Of a DNA stretch of 41,234 nt, positions 13,796 through 20,433 are shown piece by piece. Position 1 is the first letter of the stretch, and each line of letters opens with the position of its first letter. Source of the stretch: a virus; the IMG/VR virus record IMGVR_UViG_3300034375_012070, positions 1-41,234 of that record; one strand, written 5' to 3'. The translations under genes were made by a program, and so were the position numbers. The notes under the pieces are model-generated. The model saw nothing but the letters and a program-made list of their open reading frames with translations, was not told where the DNA came from and did no database searches.

Positions 13796-14650
13796 CTACA
13801 CCATGTCTTCCGCAAAAGCAACAGAGATCATGGGGAGCTGTGGACTTTGAAACTTAGAGTTATTTGCATTACTCTGCCCATAACGCTGCCAGTTGTCATA
13901 CGTGATCGACGCCCATTTCTTTTCACCCATCTCAGATCGCTTAATTGCAACAGCAAGTTGACTTTGTACTGCTTTGATGCCGCCGCTTTTGTCAAGTTTA
14001 ATTTGCAGCAGTTCTTTGATTAGCCCATCGAAAGCGCGTTTTGTTTTTGCGCCCGACTTGTGCAAGTTGAAAAATGCACAAACGTCGTCAGCGACATTTT
14101 GCAAGTCAAATGGAATGTGTTTCGTCTCGGCGGTGAAGCGTGCGCTGCTCGTCGATGCCGCTGGAGGCGTCGCCGGGCGCTGGGCTACTTGGTTTTCTAG
14201 AGATTGGTTTTCTGGATTTATTGGTCTTCTTATAGTCACTGGTTTTCCGTCTGACGGGTTATCCGTCTGACGGGTTTTCAGGGAGACGGTGGAACCGTCT
14301 GACGGGTTTTCAGGGAGACGGCCCTTCTTTGGCTCACTTGGACGATCTTTGAAAATAAGACCCCAGCCAACTATTATTCCAGTTTTCTCGCACCTATTTA
14401 TTTTGTCTTCTAGGTATCCGTATTTGCGAAGTTCGTTCAATGCGTTATTTACTGCGTCTCGCCCTTCTGTTCCATGATCAATAATCCAGGACTTGTTGAA
14501 TTGAAAGTTGCCTGCATGGCTCATGCAGCCAGCAAGTATTCCTTTTGCACGCCAGCTAATACGATCATCTCTGATCGCATCGTTTAAGATCATTGTGAAA
14601 CGAGCTGACTCGTTTTCAGCTTTTGCATACTGCGTGGTTTCGTTCGTCAT
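13796..14650 (-). CDS. replication initiator / replisome organiser (lambda O-like layout)
   Basis: The 284-residue product has an N-terminal winged-helix-like domain (RFTMILNDAIRDDRISWRAK..., TEGRDAVNNALNELRKYGYLED; about 17-85). A low-complexity linker (about 105-165) follows, then a C-terminal helical domain (about 180-260) ending in WASITYDNWQRYG. This is the layout of phage replication organiser proteins that bind the origin and recruit DnaB. The linker codons contain three copies of a palindrome (14247-14321), as in lambda O where the origin lies inside the gene. It directly precedes dnaB. Confidence 0.75.
   Translation of the reverse strand: MTNETTQYAKAENESARFTMILNDAIRDDRISWRAKGILAGCMSHAGNFQFNKSWIIDHGTEGRDAVNNALNELRKYGYLEDKINRCEKTGIIVGWGLIFKDRPSEPKKGRLPENPSDGSTVSLKTRQTDNPSDGKPVTIRRPINPENQSLENQVAQRPATPPAASTSSARFTAETKHIPFDLQNVADDVCAFFNLHKSGAKTKRAFDGLIKELLQIKLDKSGGIKAVQSQLAVAIKRSEMGEKKWASITYDNWQRYGQSNANNSKFQSPQLPMISVAFAEDMV
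14189..14321. repeat. candidate replication origin: palindromic iterons plus AT-rich repeats in the initiator gene
   Basis: Three copies of CCGTCTGACGG (palindrome around a central T) occur at 14247-14257, 14263-14273 and 14295-14305. The last two belong to an identical 27-bp direct repeat (14263-14289 and 14295-14321). Just beside them lies an AT-rich tract with TTGGTTTTCT-type repeats at 14189, 14204, 14221 and 14239. Iterons plus an AT-rich flank inside an initiator gene match the lambda ori arrangement. The repeats could instead only encode a repetitive linker (NPSDG). Confidence 0.55.
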
Positions 14651-14663
14651 GGTTTCTGAAAAG

Positions 14664-14852
14664 TCAGTTGGCGTTGGAGTCTAGCACTTCTTGCAAAATA
14701 AGCAAGCCCCTCTTTGCTGCTTCTACTTGCTGCTTGTAGATACGTGCAAAGCCGTGCGAGTCTTCTTTTGCTGCAAGCTGCAATTTAAGAGCTGCGAGTG
14801 AGATGATAATTTCTTCTATCGCATGTGATCTTTTACGTTGCGCTGTCGTCAT
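14664..14852 (-). CDS. 62-residue helical hypothetical protein
   Basis: ATG 14852 (MTTAQRKRSHAIEEIIISLA...) is chosen because the longer frame up to 15050 lies inside another gene and reads like non-coding sequence. The product is one long helix rich in A, K, E and Q, probably a coiled coil. It overlaps the upstream gene by 20 bp and lies 13 bp before the initiator gene. Function unknown. Confidence 0.6.
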   Translation of the reverse strand: MTTAQRKRSHAIEEIIISLAALKLQLAAKEDSHGFARIYKQQVEAAKRGLLILQEVLDSNAN

Positions 14853-15228
14853 AATCGGGTGCATTTCCTGAAGCTGTATAGCGATAGAGATCGGATCCGA
14901 AGTGTTGCTGAACAAGTCGTGCAACTGATTCATTGATTTCTTTGTCAGCAGCTTGAAGAACTTTTTTGAGTTTTGCGTGAAGCTCGTACTCTTGTTGATC
15001 AAGTACGTCAATTTGTCGTTCAAGGTTTTCGTATTGAACTGACTCATCATCGCATGTTGTCATTTGCAGAAGAAGTTTGTTGCGTTGATCTTTGATTTGT
15101 TGCAGGCGTTCTTTGTGTTTTGCGCGAGACGTGACTAGGATGTTCCTGGCACGCACGGCACGCTCTAGGTCTGTGAGCATCGAGGGTGTCCAGTTTTTTG
15201 CAAGTGTGTACCAGTGCCACTCGTACAA
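14833..15228 (-). CDS. 131-residue coiled-coil hypothetical protein
   Basis: The start is TTG 15228 (YEWHWYTLAKNW...); an alternative ATG lies at 15180 (MLTDLERAVRARN). Residues 25-100 form a long charged coiled coil (KERLQQIKDQRNKLLLQ, LERQIDVLDQQEYELHAKLK). The TTG start codon falls in the loop of a 7-bp hairpin. The gene overlaps its downstream neighbour by 20 bp. No function recognised. Confidence 0.6.
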   Translation of the reverse strand: MYEWHWYTLAKNWTPSMLTDLERAVRARNILVTSRAKHKERLQQIKDQRNKLLLQMTTCDDESVQYENLERQIDVLDQQEYELHAKLKKVLQAADKEINESVARLVQQHFGSDLYRYTASGNAPDYDDSAT

Positions 15229-15236
15229 AGTGGCAC
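15214..15236 (-). repeat. inverted repeat enclosing a TTG start codon
   Basis: GTGCCAC (15214-15220) and GTGGCAC (15230-15236) pair perfectly around a 9-base loop that contains the TTG start of the 131-residue gene. In RNA this could control access to the start. Confidence 0.5.
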
Positions 15237-15244
15237 ATGCAGTC

Positions 15245-15625
15245 TTACTTTGCAGTCAGCGCCTCGCTCGGGTGAGCCTTGACGATCTTTTTCGTCTTCT
15301 GCTTCGCCTGCGTTTCTTCTTTTTCGGCGTGAAGTGCAAGATGTTTTTCTAGGGCGTTAAGATGCGGGCACTTGCTGCCGACTGCGTGACGCTTGAAGAA
15401 TTCGCGCAGCTCTTCTAATTTGCCAAACTCGTACGCAGCCTGTTCTTCACCCCATTTGCCAAAGGTTCTATCTAGTACGAAAAGTTCGTACCATTCCTGA
15501 TCGTCGAGATAACGACGCTTTGCCGCCCAAAGCAGATCCTTGTGTCGCAGTTTATTTTTCCTGCGATCTTCTTTTTCTTTACGTGCTTTTTCCTGGGCCT
15601 CGCGGCGAGAAAGAAAAGTTGCCAT
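15245..15625 (-). CDS. 126-residue charged hypothetical protein
   Basis: ATG 15625 follows a TTTCAGAAAA leader. The product is highly charged and helical (SRREAQEKARKEKEDRRKNK), with a central region KLEELREFFKRHAVGSKCPH and a lysine-rich tail. Single Cys-Pro-His elements do not make a complete zinc site. Composition suggests nucleic-acid binding. It is part of the minus-strand run of small genes in front of the replication genes. Confidence 0.62.
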   Translation of the reverse strand: MATFLSRREAQEKARKEKEDRRKNKLRHKDLLWAAKRRYLDDQEWYELFVLDRTFGKWGEEQAAYEFGKLEELREFFKRHAVGSKCPHLNALEKHLALHAEKEETQAKQKTKKIVKAHPSEALTAK

Positions 15626-15648
15626 TTTTCTGAAAGTGAAAGAGTTGA

Positions 15649-15891
15649 TCAGATGAGAGAGAGCTGCTTGCGATTTGCTTCTTTGATAAGAATCTCAATC
15701 GCAGTTCGTGAAAGATGAATTTGCGGAAAAATCCAGTAATCATATTTTTTCCCGCCCCAGATCTTGCATTTGTAATGCGGGAGAAAAGAATTACAGGCGA
15801 CTTCTTCGACGATCTCAAACTCGTCGGAGCCATGCCACCGGGCGAAGACCACCTCCCCCGGCTTGAATCGCAGCCTCTCTGGCCTTGCCAT
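15649..15891 (-). CDS. 80-residue conserved hypothetical protein (WHGSDEFEIVEEVACNS)
   Basis: ATG 15891 (MARPERLRFKPGEVVFARWHG) is preferred to the codon just upstream. The protein has a small SH3/Tudor-like beta pattern (FKPGEVVFARW..EIVEEVACNSFLPHYKCKIW) ending in a helix (AIEILIKEANRKQL). It resembles a small protein I know from cyanophage replication regions; function unknown. It is served by the promoter 30 bp upstream, whose -10 lies inside an inverted repeat. Confidence 0.68.
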   Translation of the reverse strand: MARPERLRFKPGEVVFARWHGSDEFEIVEEVACNSFLPHYKCKIWGGKKYDYWIFPQIHLSRTAIEILIKEANRKQLSLI

Positions 15892-15910
15892 CACAAGGTT
15901 TTTGCATAGA

Positions 15911-15947
15911 ACCTCTTAAGTATAAGGTAAGAGGTGTCAGGCGTCAA
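15911..15947 (-). promoter_or_regulatory. promoter with -10 framed by an operator-like inverted repeat
   Basis: On the minus strand TTGACG, 17 bp and TATACT (15919-15947) precede the 80-residue gene. ACCTCTTA (15911-15918) and TAAGAGGT (15928-15935) form an 8-bp inverted repeat centred on the -10 box, as expected for a repressor operator. Confidence 0.65.
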
Positions 15948-15976
15948 TGCAAGTCAGCAAATGAACAGCAGTTTCG

Positions 15977-16234
15977 CTACGGTGCAGAAATAATTCTTTC
16001 TTTGCGATTATTCATTCTCGCAGTTTGCACATTTAATCTCCAGGCGAATGAATCTATTTCCATCATGCTTTCAAGAAGTTGCTTTCTATATTTTTTGTCA
16101 ACTGCAAGATGATTGTCAAGCAGCAGATCTTCAAGCTCTCTTGCGGACTCCGCAGTTGCTTCAAGATTTTCTTTGAGCTTGCGCACAAATAAATGCACAA
16201 GCTGTTTTTCTTTGTCAGATGCGGGAAACTGCAT
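15977..16234 (-). CDS. 85-residue helical hypothetical protein
   Basis: ATG 16234 (MQFPASDKEKQLVHLFVRKL...) is chosen, giving a 20-bp overlap with the gene upstream. The product is helical with probable coiled-coil stretches (LKENLEATAESARELEDLLL, KYRKQLLESMMEIDSF) and a basic end. No motif recognised. It ends 30 bp before the promoter of the next minus-strand gene. Confidence 0.6.
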   Translation of the reverse strand: MQFPASDKEKQLVHLFVRKLKENLEATAESARELEDLLLDNHLAVDKKYRKQLLESMMEIDSFAWRLNVQTARMNNRKERIISAP

Positions 16235-16391
16235 GACTCTTTTCTTTGCGCACGTGGATTTCCGTGGCGTCTGGGTGCATTTGCTCAAGCGCTCTGATTG
16301 CTTCGCTAGCGTTTTCCTGCTGGATTCGACCCGAGAAGATTTTCTCACTCGCGCCGAATGGCACGATTACGGCGTAGAAGAAGCGAGACAC
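16215..16391 (-). CDS. 58-residue hypothetical protein, first gene of the minus block
   Basis: GTG 16391 (SRFFYAVIVPFGASEKIFSG) is preferred to the upstream TTG because a GAGGG ribosome site lies 8 bases before it. The product has a beta-alpha pattern (FYAVIVPF...NASEAIRALEQMHPDATEIHV) like small ferredoxin-type folds. It is divergent from the plus-strand accessory block; the 64 bp between them contain the outward promoters of both arms. Function unknown. Confidence 0.6.
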   Translation of the reverse strand: MSRFFYAVIVPFGASEKIFSGRIQQENASEAIRALEQMHPDATEIHVRKEKSHAVSRI

Positions 16392-16455
16392 GACATGAGC
16401 CCTCAAAAGCTTATGGCGATTTTAACGTATCATCTTTCTTGCACGCAATAGATTT

Positions 16456-17004
16456 GTGTCTAGCGCTACGAAAAAAGCTTTTAAGCATCGCATTCAGCTT
16501 GCGCCGCAAGAGTTCCTGCCAAGGCAGAAAGCTGTCAGGAAGCACGCATCAATCAAGTGGAAAGAGAATGCTTTGTATGTCATGCGTCGCAGATATTACT
16601 TTCAAGTATTGAAGGCGAATGTTAAACTAAAGCAAAGGTGGTGGAATAATTACTGTATTACTCGTATTGGCGCACCCGAAGTTGGTGAATTTCTTTGTAG
16701 TGAAACTTTCTACGTTGCGCAGATTTCTTTGCCTGCAGACGCTGTAAGGTTTCGCTCTTATTGGTACTGGTGTCGTTTGCGTTCTTTTCAAATACTCGAA
16801 TGGCTGTGGGAGCTTGATGAGAAAGATTACTGTTGGAAGCTGCATCAGTACTTGAAAGGGTTTATAGTCACCAAGCGCCCAATACTTTCAGAGGTCGAAA
16901 GATATGACACAAAGGCGAGTGAAGAAATTGTGCTTCAAATATTCGGAGACTGGGGCGCTGCTATTTACAGAAACACAAACGAAGAAACGCTTCGCGCTTT
17001 GTAA
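16456..17004 (+). CDS. 182-residue basic W/Y-rich hypothetical protein
   Basis: The start is GTG 16456 (MSSATKKAFKHRIQLAPQEF...). The protein is basic in its first third and very rich in W, Y and F (RRRYYF, QRWWNNYC, SYWYWCRLRSFQILEWLWEL). It is soluble-looking and without metal sites. It is the first gene of the plus-strand accessory block, so it may be expressed immediately after entry. The following frame overlaps it by 101 bp, so either start of the second gene is internal or the two belong together. Confidence 0.6.
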   Translation: MSSATKKAFKHRIQLAPQEFLPRQKAVRKHASIKWKENALYVMRRRYYFQVLKANVKLKQRWWNNYCITRIGAPEVGEFLCSETFYVAQISLPADAVRFRSYWYWCRLRSFQILEWLWELDEKDYCWKLHQYLKGFIVTKRPILSEVERYDTKASEEIVLQIFGDWGAAIYRNTNEETLRAL

Positions 17005-17449
17005 AGAAGCTCTTACGAATAAAAAGCGTTATTCCCTGCGCATCAAGGATATTTATGAGAGCCAAGAAGATGTTGAACGCAATGCAATGAAAGAGTTTCA
17101 GATTCTAGGGTTATTTACAGATAGGTATTTTCAACTTCAACAGCGTGCATGGGGTGGGGTTTATTTCGATTACAACAACTTTGCAGCAGCAGAGGGGGCA
17201 TTTTTTCCATTTGTCCGCACTAGATTTAATTCGCATCAGGCGATTGATGAAGGTTGTATTTGGATTGGCAACAGAAGCGAGTACCCATTGATTTATGTTC
17301 AAAACTGTGTAGCGAAATGGGTGTGCCCTTATTCAAAGTGTGGATTTGTGCGTACTGAGCCTTTTCTTCCAGTTGATGAGGCGAGAAAGATTTTGCCTCG
17401 TTTAATGAACAAGGTAATTTATCCTGACTTGGAAGTTTCTTTTTTCTAA
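16904..17449 (+). CDS. 181-residue hypothetical protein with a CPYSKCG motif
   Basis: The frame opens at ATG 16904, within the previous gene, and ends at TAA 17447-17449. The only later in-frame ATG gives a much shorter product. The central part reads QRAWGGVYFDYNNFAAAEGA and ends with a possible half zinc knuckle (CPYSKCG). Good coding composition begins after about residue 35, so the true start may be later or non-canonical, or the protein may arise by frameshifting from the previous gene. Confidence 0.55.
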   Translation: MTQRRVKKLCFKYSETGALLFTETQTKKRFALCKEALTNKKRYSLRIKDIYESQEDVERNAMKEFQILGLFTDRYFQLQQRAWGGVYFDYNNFAAAEGAFFPFVRTRFNSHQAIDEGCIWIGNRSEYPLIYVQNCVAKWVCPYSKCGFVRTEPFLPVDEARKILPRLMNKVIYPDLEVSFF

Positions 17450-17468
17450 CACTGAATCAGGTTTTTAC

Positions 17469-17532
17469 TTGACAGGTAACATGGTAGCTGCTATACTATG
17501 CAGGTACTTCGATCAACTTTGCACAGTGCAAA
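17469..17532 (+). promoter_or_regulatory. accessory cassette promoter 1 with start-codon hairpin
   Basis: TTGACA (17469-17474), 17 bp, TATACT (17492-17497), with TGC before the -10. The spacer GGTAACATGGTAGCTGC fits the family pattern. TTTGCACAGTGCAAA (17518-17532) is a perfect inverted repeat whose last base is the A of the ATG. Confidence 0.8.
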
Positions 17533-17993
17533 TGATGCAAATTATTAGCAGGCAAGAACCTGTTAAACGTATTCTGCGAAATAAAACACTTCACGAATGG
17601 ATGTGTTTTGAAGCGGAAGATGTTGTTAAGTACAACTGGACTGACGTTGCTATTCATGATCGAAAGATTTTGAATAAAATGCGCGAGGGAGACACTCGCT
17701 TGTGGATGATTAGCGAGCTGGGTAGTTTGTTTCTTCCCATGTATTGCAAGCTTTACGAAAAGCGCAAACAAGAAGAGTCTGAATATGATTTCTCGTCAGT
17801 CGAGATTCACATGCTGCGCTTGATGAAAGATGATCGTCTCGCCAGCGTTCAAAACAAAATTATTCGTGAAACTGCAAGATTTTATTTCATCACTAAAGGT
17901 AGTGGCGATTATGATTACAGCATTGCTCCCGCTAATTTTCACGGTGTCATGGATCTTGTTTTCTGCGGCAAGGCTTCCCGTTATCTCGATTGA
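17532..17993 (+). CDS. 153-residue hypothetical protein of accessory module 1
   Basis: ATG 17532 (or 17535) lies just after the cassette promoter; the longer frame would begin inside the -35 box. The product (MMQIISRQEPVKRILRNKTL...) is mixed alpha/beta and charged, with an aromatic C-terminus (ARFYFITKGSGDYDYSIAPA). No known domain recognised. It is followed after 3 bp by the next gene. Like most proteins of this block it is a candidate host-takeover or defence-related protein by position only. Confidence 0.62.
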   Translation: MMQIISRQEPVKRILRNKTLHEWMCFEAEDVVKYNWTDVAIHDRKILNKMREGDTRLWMISELGSLFLPMYCKLYEKRKQEESEYDFSSVEIHMLRLMKDDRLASVQNKIIRETARFYFITKGSGDYDYSIAPANFHGVMDLVFCGKASRYLD

Positions 17994-17996
17994 ATC

Positions 17997-18302
17997 ATGA
18001 AAATCAAATCAGAGCTTTACATTCAAGAGCTGAACGCAATTTTACATGGACTTAATCTTCAGGTTGAGGATTGCGTTAAAACACTCAAGAGAGAGAAGCG
18101 AAAAGCTCAAATTGCTGTGTTCTTGACGCCTTGGCTGAGTCGTGAGATTTGGACAACTCTTGCGGTAAAGGGCGACATTTTAATGAAGTACGTGAATACT
18201 CTTTCTGAACTGCGAGAAAAGATTATGCAAGCTGAGGGCATTGACGATGACATGAAATGTATTACATTTCAGCAGATGTGTAAAAAAGCTCAGCAAGATT
18301 AG
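17997..18302 (+). CDS. 101-residue helical hypothetical protein
   Basis: ATG 17997, stop TAG 18300-18302, the stop lying 3 bases before the next cassette -35 box. The product is almost entirely helical (MKIKSELYIQELNAILHGLN...) with a basic segment KTLKREKRKAQ and a C-terminal acidic stretch. It is the second and last gene of module 1. Function unknown. Confidence 0.62.
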   Translation: MKIKSELYIQELNAILHGLNLQVEDCVKTLKREKRKAQIAVFLTPWLSREIWTTLAVKGDILMKYVNTLSELREKIMQAEGIDDDMKCITFQQMCKKAQQD

Positions 18303-18305
18303 TAC

Positions 18306-18367
18306 TTGACAAGTCTTGTGCAACATGCTACAATACAAAGACCGTTCAACACAGAGCGGTCTTTTTT
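18306..18367 (+). promoter_or_regulatory. cassette promoter 2 with terminator-like stem-loop
   Basis: TTGACA (18306-18311), 17 bp, TACAAT (18329-18334). Stem GACCG (18340-18344) pairs with CGGTC (18357-18361) and is followed by six T, so this copy looks like an attenuator directly behind its own promoter. Confidence 0.82.
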
Positions 18368-18381
18368 ATTGCTCAGAAAAA

Positions 18382-18699
18382 ATGTCAACAGCAAAATTGC
18401 GTGATGAAAGCGGAAAGTTTCTGCTATTTCTTGAGAATCACGACGGCAATTCATTTAACACAATGATGCGTGATCTTTGTAAGATCTATGCGTTATCGCA
18501 AGAGGGTCATTTTGATTTTCTGCCCAGCGCTGTTAGTCGCGCCACAACTTTTACTGACTCGCACTTCTCTGTTTATTGGGCAAAGTTTGCAGAAAGCAGG
18601 GATTACTTCTTTGCTAACAAGCCTGAGATTGTTGCTTTTGTTGCGACGGAGCTAGCAATTTCAGCATTAAAAGAATTTGAAATTGGTAATCTTTACTGA
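18382..18699 (+). CDS. 105-residue hypothetical protein of module 2
   Basis: ATG 18382 follows a CTCAGAAAA leader rather than a Shine-Dalgarno. The longer frame upstream would run through the stem-loop and is rejected. The product (MSTAKLRDESGKFLLFLENH...) is helical with several aromatic residues (SHFSVYWAKFAESRDYFFAN). No domain recognised. Confidence 0.6.
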   Translation: MSTAKLRDESGKFLLFLENHDGNSFNTMMRDLCKIYALSQEGHFDFLPSAVSRATTFTDSHFSVYWAKFAESRDYFFANKPEIVAFVATELAISALKEFEIGNLY

Positions 18700-18704
18700 A
18701 GATC

Positions 18705-19115
18705 ATGACTGTTCACGTGAACCCAACAGCTCAAGCACTCGCCGAGACAATTCTTTACACAGAATGTGACGATGATGGAACTCCACTTGATAGAAATTAC
18801 AGCATCGCAGACTTTGATGAAAAATCCTTAGAGACTCTTTATCGAGAGTTTCAAGAGTTTGTTCAAGTTGTCGAAAAACAGATTACAGAAAAAGTTGGCG
18901 ATAGCTGGGATTGTATTGATGATTTTTATGATTTGATGCAGCCTAGTGAAAATCAAACCGAATACGATTACATACTTACCAGGAATCGTCACGGCGCAGG
19001 ATTTTGGGACGGCGACTGGGCGTCTGAAGTTTCACAGATTCTTACAGATGCAGCGCATGATCAATCTGACATTTGCGCTTATGTCGGTGATGATGGAAAA
19101 ATTTATTTAGACTGA
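18705..19115 (+). CDS. 136-residue conserved phage protein with TRNRHGAGFWDGDW motif
   Basis: ATG 18705, six bases after the previous stop. The C-terminal part DYILTRNRHGAGFWDGDWAS followed by ...YVGDDGKIYLD is a motif I know from many phage hypothetical proteins of different hosts, always in accessory regions. The N-terminal half is acidic and helical. The G-H-G-A-G-F-W core suggests a ligand-binding or catalytic loop, but its function is not known to me. Confidence 0.75.
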   Translation: MTVHVNPTAQALAETILYTECDDDGTPLDRNYSIADFDEKSLETLYREFQEFVQVVEKQITEKVGDSWDCIDDFYDLMQPSENQTEYDYILTRNRHGAGFWDGDWASEVSQILTDAAHDQSDICAYVGDDGKIYLD

Positions 19116-19127
19116 ATTCATTTCTAC

Positions 19128-19179
19128 TTGACAAGTCAGCGCTCATCGACTACAATGCAAACAGCAGCGCAGAGCTGCT
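19128..19179 (+). promoter_or_regulatory. cassette promoter 3 with stem-loop
   Basis: TTGACA (19128-19133), 17 bp, TACAAT (19151-19156). AGCAGC (19163-19168) pairs with GCTGCT (19174-19179) over a 5-base loop. The spacer is the most diverged of the family. Confidence 0.75.
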
Positions 19180-19199
19180 ATCGCTTCTTTTCACAGAAA

Positions 19200-19403
19200 A
19201 TGACTAACGACGATTTTTACATTCTCACCGAAACTATGCAAAAGTTTGGTGGGCATTTCTGCACAAAGCTCGCTGACGCAATTCGCGCAGCAGATTCAAC
19301 AAACAAGCACAGGATTCTTCGCGCATTTCCTGAGATGATTCGTGATTACGGCCCCGAATCTCGTTTTGCAAAAGCCATGCTCGCTGACAAAGTAAATGTC
19401 TGA
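19200..19403 (+). CDS. 67-residue conserved phage protein (LRAFPEMIRDYGP)
   Basis: ATG 19200 follows CACAGAAA. The longer frame starts in the promoter and is rejected. The helical product (MTNDDFYILTETMQKFGGHF...) contains a segment that recurs in small phage proteins of many hosts: CTKLADAIRAADSTNKHRIL followed by RAFPEMIRDYGP. Its role is unknown. It overlaps the next start by 8 bp. Confidence 0.7.
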   Translation: MTNDDFYILTETMQKFGGHFCTKLADAIRAADSTNKHRILRAFPEMIRDYGPESRFAKAMLADKVNV

Positions 19404-19944
19404 TTTTATTAACGATCCACGCCCCATTGATCCACCTGATTATTTCGATCAAGAAATGTCAAACACTGCCTCTTGGGTTGTCAACACGTATCAGCTTGGC
19501 TACAATAAGCAGACGAAAAAATTCACGAAGAATGTTTCACAAAAGCGCGGCGAAGACAGCATGAAAGATGTCTTGCAGTTAATCGCAGAAATTCATGGTG
19601 GCGACAAACCCGAATACTGTGAAATCTTTATTGATGCTACGCAGATTGTTTCGCGTTCAGAAGTTACACAGCCTGTTCATTATCAAGTAAATTATCACGA
19701 TGGACATGATGTTTATTGGGAAATCAAAGAAGACAGCGAACTGGTTGATTCAGGCACAGACTCTGATGAGTTTTTTGCAACAGCAGAATACTTGATGAAC
19801 GAACAGCGTCAATTTGCGATTGAGTTTGGCACGGTTGATCCTACGCCGCAATTTCTTTATGATCACAGCGGCGGAGAAGCACCTGTGACTGCTGATGAGA
19901 TCTATGCTCGTGCATTTCAAGAAAAAATGGAGGCAAAAGGATGA
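19396..19944 (+). CDS. 182-residue acidic hypothetical protein
   Basis: ATG 19396 overlaps the previous gene by 8 bp, and the stop overlaps the next ATG (ATGA). The protein is strongly acidic (DGHDVYWEIKEDSELVDSGT, DSDEFFATAEYL) and looks globular alpha/beta. A very acidic surface is typical of DNA-mimic and anti-restriction proteins, but that is a composition-based guess only. No motif was recognised. Confidence 0.6.
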   Translation: MSDFINDPRPIDPPDYFDQEMSNTASWVVNTYQLGYNKQTKKFTKNVSQKRGEDSMKDVLQLIAEIHGGDKPEYCEIFIDATQIVSRSEVTQPVHYQVNYHDGHDVYWEIKEDSELVDSGTDSDEFFATAEYLMNEQRQFAIEFGTVDPTPQFLYDHSGGEAPVTADEIYARAFQEKMEAKG

Positions 19945-20267
19945 TGCAAGAGATCTCAGTTTCTGACAGACTTGTGATGAATTACATGTCGCTTAAAAAT
20001 GGCGACAGAGATTCATCTAAACTCACAGCAGAAGAAATTCTGCATTGTCATGTTCTTGAGGCGGAGCTGCTAACTACAGCAGTTCTGCTTTTTTATCAAG
20101 AAATGAATAGTGGAAAGTTTAACGAGATGCAAGTATTTTGCTCGCCATTGAAGATTATTGAAGCACTCGATGACGAACAGCTTTCAATGCTGTGCGAAAC
20201 ATTTGCACAAAGCGCAGTTGCACAAGCAAACAGAATTATTCGTGAGATGAGTGATGTCGTTGAGTAA
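19941..20267 (+). CDS. 108-residue helical hypothetical protein
   Basis: ATG 19941 (or ATG 19944) coupled to the previous stop, with an AGGCAAAAGG ribosome-site-like sequence. The product (MMQEISVSDRLVMNYMSLKN...) is helical and slightly acidic. It overlaps the next gene by 14 bp. No family recognised. Confidence 0.58.
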   Translation: MMQEISVSDRLVMNYMSLKNGDRDSSKLTAEEILHCHVLEAELLTTAVLLFYQEMNSGKFNEMQVFCSPLKIIEALDDEQLSMLCETFAQSAVAQANRIIREMSDVVE

Positions 20268-20433
20268 GAAAGAAAAGATTGCTTTGCTAAGTGCAATTAG
20301 TTTTATGCACAATTACGGAGAGAACTTTGTTCCTTTGATTAAAGATGGCGACAAAGAAGAAAATCAACAGGCGTGGAAAGAAGCAAAAGTGATCTACAAA
20401 GATTTGCACGCTCGCATTAAGAAAACGTTATGA
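20254..20433 (+). CDS. 59-residue helical hypothetical protein
   Basis: ATG 20254 (MSLSKKEKIALLSAISFMHN...) lies inside the end of the previous gene, and the stop overlaps the next start (ATGA at 20430). It forms two amphipathic helices and has a basic C-terminus. Such tight coupling with the next gene suggests joint expression with the methylase-like protein. Function unknown. Confidence 0.58.
   Translation: MSLSKKEKIALLSAISFMHNYGENFVPLIKDGDKEENQQAWKEAKVIYKDLHARIKKTL

Noticed and set aside
16392-16455. Divergent promoters between the two transcription arms
   Set aside because: TTGCGT-18-TAAAAT on the minus strand and weak plus-strand boxes can be drawn, but neither is convincing enough to list as a feature.
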